Assembly: GCA_023434855.1 (NCBI GenBank)
Contig: JAEYSJ010000215.1
Location: forward strand, 1 to 6,081
Direction: 5' to 3'
Length of the DNA: 6,081 nucleotides
From: Bacillota bacterium
GTDB lineage: Bacteria; Bacillota_C; Negativicutes; JAEYSJ01
The notes beneath the pieces were generated by a model. That model was not told the DNA's origin, searched no databases, and saw only the letters and a program-made list of their open reading frames with translations. Both the position numbers and the translations under genes were made by a program. Position 1 is the stretch's first letter; the number at the start of each line of letters is the position of its first letter. Below are positions 1 through 5,658 of this stretch, piece by piece.

Positions 1-111
1 AGCATTTGAATTTGTGATAAGCCGGACAAAACCGTCACTGCGATTATATTGAAAGAAAAGTCCAAGAAAAAGGATAAGGCAGAGAACAATAACGATATTT
101 TTCCTATGCAC
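1..111 (-). CDS. N-terminus of an exported or membrane-anchored protein (partial; candidate PelA-type deacetylase)
   Basis: Only the first 37 codons are present; the gene runs off the left edge. The GTG start at 111-109 overlaps the end of the pelE-like gene by 8 bases. A full GGAGG ribosome-binding site lies 8 nt upstream, so the start looks real despite the rare codon. The product begins with a short basic stretch (MHRKN), then about 16 hydrophobic residues (IVIVLCLILFLGLFFQ), then polar sequence. That is a signal peptide or N-terminal membrane anchor. The overlap implies translational coupling with the upstream pel-like genes. In the Bacillus cereus pel operon the gene after pelD and pelE encodes an anchored polysaccharide deacetylase, so that is the best guess from position. 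Nothing in these 37 residues shows an enzymatic domain, so the function is inferred from synteny only. Confidence 0.6.
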   Translation of the reverse strand, partial: MHRKNIVIVLCLILFLGLFFQYNRSDGFVRLITNSNA

Positions 112-1003
112 GTTGTCCGCCTCCATCCCAGAATCTTATCAGTTCTAAGGCATTTATTGTAAGACGAATCGGTGAAGCTTTGAGTTGTTTAATTTTTTCC
201 TGTAGTTTATGATAATTTTTCAACTGCCAGTAAAGTTTTATATACATAATATAAGGATTCTCATTATCCGGGAAATGACGTAAAAACATTTCACAAAATG
301 TCTCCGCCTTCTCATAGTTCTTTAAAACCATTTCATAACTTATTTTTTCGATAAAATATTTACTTTCAGCAGTATCAAGTGAAAGCAAAGTTTCCAGGAC
401 ATTGACATAGATTTTCTCATTCTTTTTCTGGGATATTTCATCAAGGAAACCCATTCGCAAATAATCACCCATGGTGTCGGCATATTCTTTCAGAGCTTCT
501 ATATCTGTTGGCGCCTGGGCTAATTTTTTCTCGGAATGGAATAACAGCGACTCCAACTTTTCAATTTTGTTAGTGACTACTGAAACGGCGTAATGAGATA
601 CCTCACTATCGGGATCACGAACAGCTTTGAACAAGAGCTCGTTGTTGTTTAAAATATTTTTTTTTATAACATCACCAAGCATTGCCCGTTTTGTTTTAGT
701 ATCGTCAAGGGCCAATAAATCTTCAAGGGGAATTATATTTGTTTCTTGCCAGGCGAATTGACCTAACATCGGGCGATTATTTTGAAATTGCCGGTACATG
801 TAGGACGGGTCCTCCCCCGCAAGCCGTAAAAACCTTGCTGATTTGACGGCAAGAAGAAATGCAAGGCCAAAACCGGGAATGGTAACGGCAATCAAAAATT
901 CACTGAGAGCCTGGGATTTATTTTTAAGGGATATGATAAAAAAGTATGAAAGTGACAAGAATACATGGGCCACAAATAGGAATTGCATAATAGTATTAGA
1001 CAT
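104..1003 (-). CDS. pelE: PelE-like inner-membrane helical-repeat protein of a Pel exopolysaccharide complex
   Basis: The product is about 299 residues, close to Pseudomonas PelE in size and layout. Two hydrophobic segments lie near the N-terminus (about residues 6-26 and 35-55), followed by a soluble helical region. In the middle, after IPLEDLLALDD, comes a segment around LLFKAVRDPDSEVSHYAVSVV that resembles the HEAT-like stretch of PelE proteins. The C-terminal half has TPR-like helix pairs, for example KNYEKAETFCEMFLRHFPDN. In Pel systems PelE sits in the membrane and associates with PelD, probably as an assembly scaffold; it has no known enzymatic activity. I chose the ATG at 1003 because GGGGTGA lies 5 nt before it. 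A GTG at 1012 gives three more residues and a GTGA overlap with the upstream stop, but has no visible ribosome site. The assignment rests on architecture, the VSHYA-type segment and the PelD-like neighbour; it was not tested by a search. Confidence 0.75.
   Translation of the reverse strand: MSNTIMQFLFVAHVFLSLSYFFIISLKNKSQALSEFLIAVTIPGFGLAFLLAVKSARFLRLAGEDPSYMYRQFQNNRPMLGQFAWQETNIIPLEDLLALDDTKTKRAMLGDVIKKNILNNNELLFKAVRDPDSEVSHYAVSVVTNKIEKLESLLFHSEKKLAQAPTDIEALKEYADTMGDYLRMGFLDEISQKKNEKIYVNVLETLLSLDTAESKYFIEKISYEMVLKNYEKAETFCEMFLRHFPDNENPYIMYIKLYWQLKNYHKLQEKIKQLKASPIRLTINALELIRFWDGGGQRA
120..124 (-). promoter_or_regulatory. Strong ribosome-binding site for the partial gene at the left edge
   Basis: On the minus strand this reads GGAGG, 8 nt before the GTG at 111-109. 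It lies inside the last codons of the pelE-like gene. It decides the GTG start and supports a real, co-translated downstream gene. Confidence 0.7.
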
Positions 1004-1008
1004 AATGT

Positions 1009-1015
1009 TCACCCC
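1009..1015 (-). promoter_or_regulatory. Ribosome-binding site embedded in the end of the pelD-like gene
   Basis: On the minus strand this reads GGGGTGA, formed by the last Gly codon and the TGA stop of the epimerase-PelD gene. It lies 5 nt before the ATG at 1003. It favours ATG-1003 over GTG-1012 and implies termination-reinitiation coupling between the two genes. Confidence 0.5.
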
Positions 1016-3189
1016 AGTACATGAACTGAATCAAATCCAGCTTTTTTTATACGCTCTTGTACTTCGGGAATCATGCCAGACGTAATATTTACAAGCAGTA
1101 CATAGATATTTCCATCCCGTTTTAAGCCAATATAATCTTCTGCTCTAATTGCGCTTGCCAATCCTTGATACACAGAATTATAGTCCGCTGTCGTTACCCC
1201 GATCCTTAAAAGGACTGCCGGCATTTCCGGATCATAGGTCTGGCTGCGTTTGCCGATCTCCGCCTGAACCTTTTCAAATTCATCCGGGAACAGAATCCGG
1301 GTTGATTTGATGTATTTCTTTTCCTGTATGCCCTGTTCATATAAATACGCCTTTGTTAAAGCATCGGATATAAGCATAACTGTAATCTTTAACAAGTTTT
1401 CATTACAAAAGGTCAGACTTTCAAACGGTAAGTCATATAACTGAACTATAGCAATAACCATATTATCATAAACAATCGGCGCTGCCATATTAGGGTACTC
1501 CGGTCTTAAATCCCGGTTCGAAAATACTTTTTTTGTTGCCATCATCTGCTTTAAGTATTCGTAATCCCCAATTTTGAGAGATTTAGGTAAGTCATTAAGT
1601 TTGGCACTTGTTTTGGTTTTTTGCCGTAAATAACTCCTGTCTTTGCTTACGGTATAGATTGCCACGGCGCTTGTTTTCATTGTTTCCGCCACAATCGTGT
1701 TAGCAGCAGTATAAATATTCTCAATTTCCAGACTGTCGAGCTCTTGGATAATGTTATACGTCTTGCCAATACTGTTACTTGAATTTACAATTTGCGTATA
1801 TAGTTCATTTTTGATTTGACTGCATTCCAAATACATTTTTTCGAGAAATTGGTATCGTTCCTGCAAATGTTCTAATTCCAGATTTAAATCAACAGAAATT
1901 CTCTCCCTATTATCGCTGATATAACCTGTTATAATAGCGATGAACAAATATGTTGCAAAATGAACTAAATACTGTGGTTGATAAACTATGGCCACCAGGT
2001 CGGCGCCCCGGATCAAAAAAGCATTAATGAGTATTATTGTAGATAGAGCTGTGGCCAAAAGGGATTGTTGCTTTCCATACAAAATTCCCATAGCCGCTAT
2101 ATATATATAATTGTAATCAAGTCCCAAACTAAAATTTATATATCCGGCATGAATATTAGAAATATTTAACGCCACGATAATTGCGAATAATACAAAATTC
2201 TCGATATACGGCTTTATTGATTTCAATTGATTATTTCCAGTTTCTACTGTGGCTGCAATCGTTTTATTACTGTTCCAGTCATGTTCATACCACTTATATG
2301 TTTTTGTCAGTCCTTCCGCCAGCGTATACTTGGGTGACCATCCCAGTTCCTGTTTTGCTCTGGAATTATCAAGTCTTGACTGATCGATATCGCCTTTCCT
2401 TCTTTCCTCATATCTAATACCTTTAATATCACCAGTCTGTGAGAGTTCATTGAGCAAGTCATTTAAGCTGTATTCCATATTTGCGGATATATTCATCAAG
2501 CCGCATTGAACTGTGCTGCTTACGGCCTTATAGATTGCATCAGCCACATCCTCAACGTAAATATAATCTCTGGTCTGATTTCCATCGCCATAGATGACAA
2601 GTTCCTTTCCTTCCTGCATGTTTTTCATAAAAACAGAGATAACTCCCGCTTCCCCTTTTGCACCCTGCCTAGGACCATAGACATTGGCAAAACGCATAAT
2701 AACTGTATCCAATCCATATAGTTCTTTCCATCGCTGGCAGTAATTCTCCCCTACCGACTTGTTAATACCGTAAACAGATATAGGTTGAACGGGAACGGTC
2801 TCAGCTAAAGGAAAGTCCTGACTATTGCCATAAACAGCTGCCGACGAAGCAAACATTACTTTTTTTACGCCATATTTACGTGATAAATTCAATATATTTA
2901 CCAGTCCAAGGATATTTGATTCGCTGTCAAGAACAGGATCACGGACAGAAAGACTGACATCTACTTGTGCTGCAAGATGAACAACAACATCAATATTATT
3001 TGTGCGAAAAATCTCTTCACATTTTTTATCGGCGATATTTAGATTATAAAAATTATGCTTAATATTTAAGTTATTCTTGGAACCGGTTACCAGATTGTCA
3101 ATAATAAATAGCTGATGACCTTCTTTATAAAACCGTTCTGCTACATGTGAACCAATGAAACCATATCCGCCGGTAATCAATACTTTCAT
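1009..3189 (-). CDS. pelD: Fusion of sugar-nucleotide epimerase (SDR) with a PelD-like c-di-GMP receptor
   Basis: The product has 726 residues in two parts. Residues 1-310 are an extended short-chain dehydrogenase/reductase of the UDP-glucose/UDP-GlcNAc 4-epimerase type. They show a GxxGxxG NAD loop (G7-G10-G13), a SSAAVYG segment (Ser115/116) and the catalytic YxxxK pair (Tyr140, Lys144). Residues 329-425 hold about four membrane segments, followed by a coiled-coil-like stretch (430-465), a GAF-like domain (about 465-615) and a degenerate GGDEF domain (about 630-726). The last keeps RAED (Arg682-Asp685) exactly five residues before RDGNI, which stands where GGDEF should be. This is the PelD pattern: a dead cyclase that binds c-di-GMP at the I-site and activates polysaccharide synthesis. 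The epimerase half probably makes UDP-GalNAc, like PelX; this is inferred. The ATG at 3189 has GGGGAG upstream. The reading frame is continuous through the junction. The fusion is clear; the exact sugar substrate is not. Confidence 0.85.
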   Translation of the reverse strand: MKVLITGGYGFIGSHVAERFYKEGHQLFIIDNLVTGSKNNLNIKHNFYNLNIADKKCEEIFRTNNIDVVVHLAAQVDVSLSVRDPVLDSESNILGLVNILNLSRKYGVKKVMFASSAAVYGNSQDFPLAETVPVQPISVYGINKSVGENYCQRWKELYGLDTVIMRFANVYGPRQGAKGEAGVISVFMKNMQEGKELVIYGDGNQTRDYIYVEDVADAIYKAVSSTVQCGLMNISANMEYSLNDLLNELSQTGDIKGIRYEERRKGDIDQSRLDNSRAKQELGWSPKYTLAEGLTKTYKWYEHDWNSNKTIAATVETGNNQLKSIKPYIENFVLFAIIVALNISNIHAGYINFSLGLDYNYIYIAAMGILYGKQQSLLATALSTIILINAFLIRGADLVAIVYQPQYLVHFATYLFIAIITGYISDNRERISVDLNLELEHLQERYQFLEKMYLECSQIKNELYTQIVNSSNSIGKTYNIIQELDSLEIENIYTAANTIVAETMKTSAVAIYTVSKDRSYLRQKTKTSAKLNDLPKSLKIGDYEYLKQMMATKKVFSNRDLRPEYPNMAAPIVYDNMVIAIVQLYDLPFESLTFCNENLLKITVMLISDALTKAYLYEQGIQEKKYIKSTRILFPDEFEKVQAEIGKRSQTYDPEMPAVLLRIGVTTADYNSVYQGLASAIRAEDYIGLKRDGNIYVLLVNITSGMIPEVQERIKKAGFDSVHVLG

Positions 3190-3275
3190 TCACACACTCT
3201 CCCCAAGACAAAGCATTTTATGGTAAATAGCTGCCAAATTTATCTACAATTTCAGTTAATTACACAATTTTCATG

Positions 3276-3304
3276 ATTATCCTCTATTTTACATAAGCTA
3301 ACAA
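3276..3304 (-). promoter_or_regulatory. Candidate sigma-A promoter of the pel-like operon
   Basis: On the minus strand a -35 TTGTTA (3304-3299, 4 of 6 consensus bases) is separated by exactly 17 nt from a -10 GATAAT (3281-3276, 5 of 6). Initiation near 3269 would give a leader of about 80 nt before the ATG at 3189. In DNA this AT-rich, chance matches are common, so this is only the best candidate seen. I found no c-di-GMP riboswitch in the leader. Confidence 0.45.
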
Positions 3305-3316
3305 ATTTCTTATTGT

Positions 3317-3353
3317 AAATTGTAGCCATAATCTATATTACTGGCTACAATTT
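3317..3353. repeat. Long inverted repeat upstream of the pel-like promoter (operator or terminator-like hairpin)
   Basis: The arms AAATTGTAGCC (3317-3327) and GGCTACAATTT (3343-3353) are perfect 11-bp inverted repeats, extended to 12 bp by an A-T pair, around a 13-nt spacer. No good T-run follows on either strand, which argues against a standard terminator. It ends about 13 bp upstream of the candidate -35 box. The core CTACAATTT recurs at 3244-3252, just after the expected transcription start. This could be a regulator-binding site for the pel-like operon, or an orphan hairpin. Confidence 0.6.
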
Positions 3354-3431
3354 GGAATTTAAGGGTCAAAATCGGAAATAAGCGGTCATATAAACGCCTG
3401 AATGGTAATTAAAACTCAGCAATTTAACAAG

Positions 3432-3451
3432 AAAACCGCTAACGCGGCCTT
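3432..3451 (-). terminator. Second terminator-like hairpin, similar to the one at 3551-3571
   Basis: On the minus strand AAGGCCGC-GTTA-GCGGTTTT forms an 8-bp stem (two G-U pairs) with a 4-nt loop, followed by CTTGTT. Sequence and layout resemble the terminator 100 bp upstream: both contain CCGC-loop-GCGG, and on the plus strand both are preceded by AAGAAAA. It may be a back-up terminator insulating the pel-like operon, or a duplicated copy. The weak T-run makes efficiency uncertain. Confidence 0.45.
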
Positions 3452-3462
3452 GGGATACGGCT

Positions 3463-3490
3463 AACCACGGAGGACACAGAGGACACGGTT
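3463..3490. repeat. Short intergenic direct-repeat element (GAGGACAC x2)
   Basis: Two copies of GAGGACAC (3470-3477 and 3479-3486) with a 9-bp period are bounded by AACC at 3463-3466 and GGTT at 3487-3490. The element is more GC-rich than the flanking intergenic DNA and lies between two similar terminator hairpins. From memory, sequences of the form ACCACGGAGGACACAGAGG are scattered through intergenic DNA of many bacterial genomes. I cannot check the copy number here. Confidence 0.5.
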
Positions 3491-3550
3491 CAAAAACATT
3501 AGCGCCAAACTGACTACGGCCTAAGAACTTATACGTTCTGATATTAAGAA

Positions 3551-3571
3551 AAAGCCGCTTAATGCGGCTTT
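3551..3571 (-). terminator. Intrinsic terminator of the reductase-rhodanese-secreted protein operon
   Basis: On the minus strand AAAGCCGC-ATTAA-GCGGCTTT is a perfect 8-bp stem with a 5-nt loop, immediately followed by TTCTTAATAT so that the T-run continues from the stem. It begins 15 bp after the stop codon of the gene ending at 3586. This is a textbook Rho-independent terminator. Confidence 0.85.
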
Positions 3572-3585
3572 CAATCACAATTTCC

Positions 3586-4527
3586 TTAAGGGGTGACCGG
3601 ATCTGCTGCTTCGGTATTTTCAATAGAAATTAAGCGATCTCCCATAAATTTAAGCCTATTAGTAGGGTAAATCCATAAAGAGACACCGGCATCACCGGAT
3701 ACCGCTTCATCAATTCTAAATGGTAAACCCCAGGCAAGCCGAACTTGATTTTTTGTCATCCCTTCTTTTATTTCACCTGCTTCAATCAGGCTCCAAATCT
3801 CTGGAGACATATCTTTGACTGACTGCGGATCATGAATAAAAAGCACTCTTTGCCAGGGCCTCCCTGATCGCCATGTGTTGGCTTGCTGGTTTGTCCAACT
3901 GTAGGCGATAGGCAAAGCCGCCTCCTGCCCATTCACTGTAACAACAAGCCAGATAGGTTCCTGCGACTGAATTCCATCCCAAACATCAGTCACGACCATC
4001 GGAACACCGAGGGGAACAACCACTGATAACGGTACCGTTTTAGTCGCCGGATCGTATACACCATTCAAAGTTCGCCGCTTGGCATAAATGGTCTTTCCGA
4101 CAAAAAGTTTCCGGGCGTTTTCACGGTCCTCGCTTAAAGCCAGGCCATCCAGTTGCCCGTAAAATGTACGTCCGACTAATTTCTTACCTGTTTCTTTTTC
4201 TATCATGAAAACAGTATAATCAAACTGGCTGTCACCTGTGGGAATAACTTTAGTAACAGTAACTTGTTTCGCAAAATATTCAGAGTAAGGAATCCTGACT
4301 GAACGATCTCCCTGAAATCCTCGGGTAGCTTCATCTTCCAAAAATATTTCATATCCTTCCGACTGCTTGTCAATAGGTAAAGCAAGAAAAACAAAATCAT
4401 GCCCAACCCATTGTTCAACCGTCAAATCGGCAGGTTGTCCGGGAGAAACTTGTGCTCCGACGGACAAGACAGCTCCAATTAGCTGTATAATGATTACTAA
4501 AATAAAACTTCGTATAAAAAAATTCAT
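3586..4527 (-). CDS. Secreted protein of unknown function with BamE/SmpA-like C-terminal segment
   Basis: The product has 313 residues. The N-terminus is a typical signal peptide: a Lys/Arg-poor start (MNFFIRS), a hydrophobic core and a probable cleavage after Ala25 (VGA-Q). There is no lipobox cysteine, so it should be released or periplasmic rather than a lipoprotein. Residues 30-240 are a soluble, beta-rich region that I do not recognise. Residues about 247-302 (IEAGEIKEGMTKNQVRLAWGLP, then WIYP, RLKFMGDRLISIE) follow the SmpA/OmlA/BamE pattern of G-x-I-x-x-GMTK-x-x-V-x-x-x-x-G-x-P plus two beta strands. Such modules usually mediate protein-protein contacts in the cell envelope. GGGGGAAGGA just before the ATG is a strong ribosome site. 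It is the last gene of a three-gene operon, 30 nt after the rhodanese. No enzymatic function can be assigned. Confidence 0.8.
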   Translation of the reverse strand: MNFFIRSFILVIIIQLIGAVLSVGAQVSPGQPADLTVEQWVGHDFVFLALPIDKQSEGYEIFLEDEATRGFQGDRSVRIPYSEYFAKQVTVTKVIPTGDSQFDYTVFMIEKETGKKLVGRTFYGQLDGLALSEDRENARKLFVGKTIYAKRRTLNGVYDPATKTVPLSVVVPLGVPMVVTDVWDGIQSQEPIWLVVTVNGQEAALPIAYSWTNQQANTWRSGRPWQRVLFIHDPQSVKDMSPEIWSLIEAGEIKEGMTKNQVRLAWGLPFRIDEAVSGDAGVSLWIYPTNRLKFMGDRLISIENTEAADPVTP

Positions 4528-4557
4528 TCTTCCTTCCCCCTTTATCGAGCACCTTTA

Positions 4558-4896
4558 TTAATTATATTTATTCCATGAAAGCATACCGCCCTTAAGCACC
4601 GATACATTAACAAAGCCTGCATTGTTTAAAATTTGAGCACCGGTAGTGGCCCGCCTACCGGAACGGCAAATAATAACGATATTTTTGTCTTTATAATTTT
4701 GCAGCTCGCTTAACCTGAAAGCAAGGGAACCTATTGGAATATGAACTATACCCTCGATATGTCCTAGCTCCCCTGTCAATTCCCGTTCTTCCCGCACATC
4801 CAGCAGCAGTACCTCTGAACCATCTTTCCCGAGCATTTCCTTCAGCTCCTGCGCCATTATATTTTTCACTTCATTCTTGCTTATACTTTCTTCCAT
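4558..4896 (-). CDS. Single-domain rhodanese (sulfurtransferase)
   Basis: This is a 112-residue protein made of one rhodanese domain with no signal peptide, so it is probably cytoplasmic. The family signatures are LLDVREERE (residues 31-39), GHIEGIVHIPIGSL (45-58), and the active-site loop CRSGRR (77-82), in which Cys77 would carry the persulfide. The C-terminal LKGGMLSWNKY is also typical. Single-domain rhodaneses move sulfane sulfur from donors such as thiosulfate, polysulfide or glutathione persulfide to acceptors; the donor cannot be read from sequence. AAGGGG lies 7 nt before the ATG. It starts 13 nt after the flavodoxin-fold reductase stops and is almost certainly co-transcribed with it. 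A role in sulfur or persulfide handling with that reductase is inferred from position only. Confidence 0.92.
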   Translation of the reverse strand: MEESISKNEVKNIMAQELKEMLGKDGSEVLLLDVREERELTGELGHIEGIVHIPIGSLAFRLSELQNYKDKNIVIICRSGRRATTGAQILNNAGFVNVSVLKGGMLSWNKYN

Positions 4897-4909
4897 TAAA
4901 GTGCCCCTT

Positions 4910-5485
4910 TCATACTGAGACCAATTGCTGCCCTAACTTAAAAGCTGTTGCTAAATCATCCGGTCGCTGAGCAGCCGGTTGCGCATCGATATTTGGCAAA
5001 ATAAGTTCGCCAATGCTTCTTACCCCAATAACTTTATATAATAATTTCACTACATGCAGCGAACCGACAAACTGACTGTCGTAAAGTGGCTGACCGCCAG
5101 TTAGAATGAGCATACCCGGACGCTTTCGACCGGAAAATAAATCGGTCTTCATCACATATTTTGCTGACCAGAAAGGCTGGCAACGGTCAATCATCAGCTT
5201 AACCTGGGCACTTAAACCGCTGAAATAAATTGGTGCGGCAAGGATAAAAGCATCCATGTTTAGGATGTTTTCATAAATGAGATCCATGTCATCACGGATA
5301 ATGCAGCGTCCGGTATTGAGACAACTGTCACAGCATTGACAGGGTCTTATTTTCATCTGATTCAACAATATCTTTTGAACTTGGGATTCGCTGCAGGAAG
5401 CTATACCCCGCAATGCTTCTTCCAGCACCAGACTGTTATTGCCTTTAATTTTGGGACTTCCCAATAACGCTAGCATTTTAGCCAT
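4910..5485 (-). CDS. Flavodoxin-fold NAD(P)H-dependent FMN reductase / iron-sulfur flavoprotein family
   Basis: The product has 191 residues, normal for the family. It opens with a beta strand and an FMN-phosphate loop, LLGSPKIKGNNS (residues 7-18), and has the central AAPIYFSGLSAQVKLMIDR motif (83-101) of flavodoxin-like reductases. Between them, C49-x2-C52-x2-C55-x5-C61 matches the compact cysteine motif that binds a 4Fe-4S cluster in archaeal iron-sulfur flavoproteins. Many members with similar cysteines are annotated only as NAD(P)H-dependent oxidoreductases, and cluster binding is not proven for all. An additional Cys51 sits inside the motif. It is the first gene of the operon, with GAGG about 11 nt before the ATG. 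Likely cytoplasmic electron transfer to an unknown acceptor. The family is certain, the physiological substrate is not. Confidence 0.9.
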   Translation of the reverse strand: MAKMLALLGSPKIKGNNSLVLEEALRGIASCSESQVQKILLNQMKIRPCQCCDSCLNTGRCIIRDDMDLIYENILNMDAFILAAPIYFSGLSAQVKLMIDRCQPFWSAKYVMKTDLFSGRKRPGMLILTGGQPLYDSQFVGSLHVVKLLYKVIGVRSIGELILPNIDAQPAAQRPDDLATAFKLGQQLVSV

Positions 5486-5525
5486 GAAACAAAAAACCTC
5501 ACTTTTTCACAGATTACTATGCAGT

Positions 5526-5554
5526 ATCATATTATTATTTTTAATATTAATAAA
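5526..5554 (-). promoter_or_regulatory. Candidate sigma-A promoter of the reductase-rhodanese operon
   Basis: On the minus strand a -35 TTTATT (5554-5549) lies 17 nt from a -10 TATGAT (5531-5526, 5 of 6 consensus bases). It sits between the upstream terminator and the ATG at 5485, giving a leader of about 35 nt. The region is so AT-rich that neighbouring TAATAT-type boxes are possible alternatives. Confidence 0.45.
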
Positions 5555-5578
5555 GTAAATGCTATAATCCGGAAACAA

Positions 5579-5619
5579 ATAACCCACTATTTCATTTATT
5601 ACATTAAATAGTGGGTTAT
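5579..5619. terminator. Perfect 14-bp hairpin terminator after the DUF948-like gene, possibly bidirectional
   Basis: ATAACCCACTATTT (5579-5592) and AAATAGTGGGTTAT (5606-5619) pair perfectly around a 13-nt loop. On the minus strand the stem is followed by TTTGTTT, which fits termination of the gene that stops at 5659. On the plus strand CTTTTT follows at 5626-5631, so it could also stop antisense transcripts. Confidence 0.8.
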
Positions 5620-5658
5620 ATCAGTCTTTTTACCAGCTAATGGCACAGCTATTGGTCC

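Noticed and set aside
843..1085. An 80-codon plus-strand open frame antisense to the pelD/pelE junction
   Set aside because: It lies opposite two well-supported genes, lacks a recognisable domain and spans their overlap; it is a shadow of minus-strand coding.
2098..2110. An ATATATATATA run that looks like a simple repeat or promoter
   Set aside because: It encodes the Tyr-Ile-Tyr-Ile part of a membrane segment in the PelD-like protein and sits inside a continuous reading frame.
2181..2721. Two plus-strand open frames (about 70-80 codons) inside the epimerase-PelD gene
   Set aside because: Antisense to conserved epimerase motifs and the membrane region; no plausible protein features.
3190..3365. 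A possible c-di-GMP riboswitch in the leader of the pel-like operon
   Set aside because: I could not find the conserved cores of GEMM-I or GEMM-II aptamers, and the leader from the candidate promoter is only about 80 nt and AT-rich.
3317..3571. CRISPR array or insertion sequence suggested by clustered repeats
   Set aside because: There are no regularly spaced repeats of 23 bp or more, no spacers, and no transposase; the repeats are short hairpins and a two-copy 8-bp motif.
3366..3623. An 85-codon open frame on the minus strand running out of the secreted-protein gene through the intergenic region
   Set aside because: It crosses the strong terminator at 3551-3571, the GAGGACAC element and the second hairpin, and its protein shows no family features. 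It is a chance frame.
4203..4970. Short alternative frames on both strands within the secreted-protein, rhodanese and reductase genes
   Set aside because: Each overlaps a recognised coding region in another frame and shows no domain or start-site support of its own.
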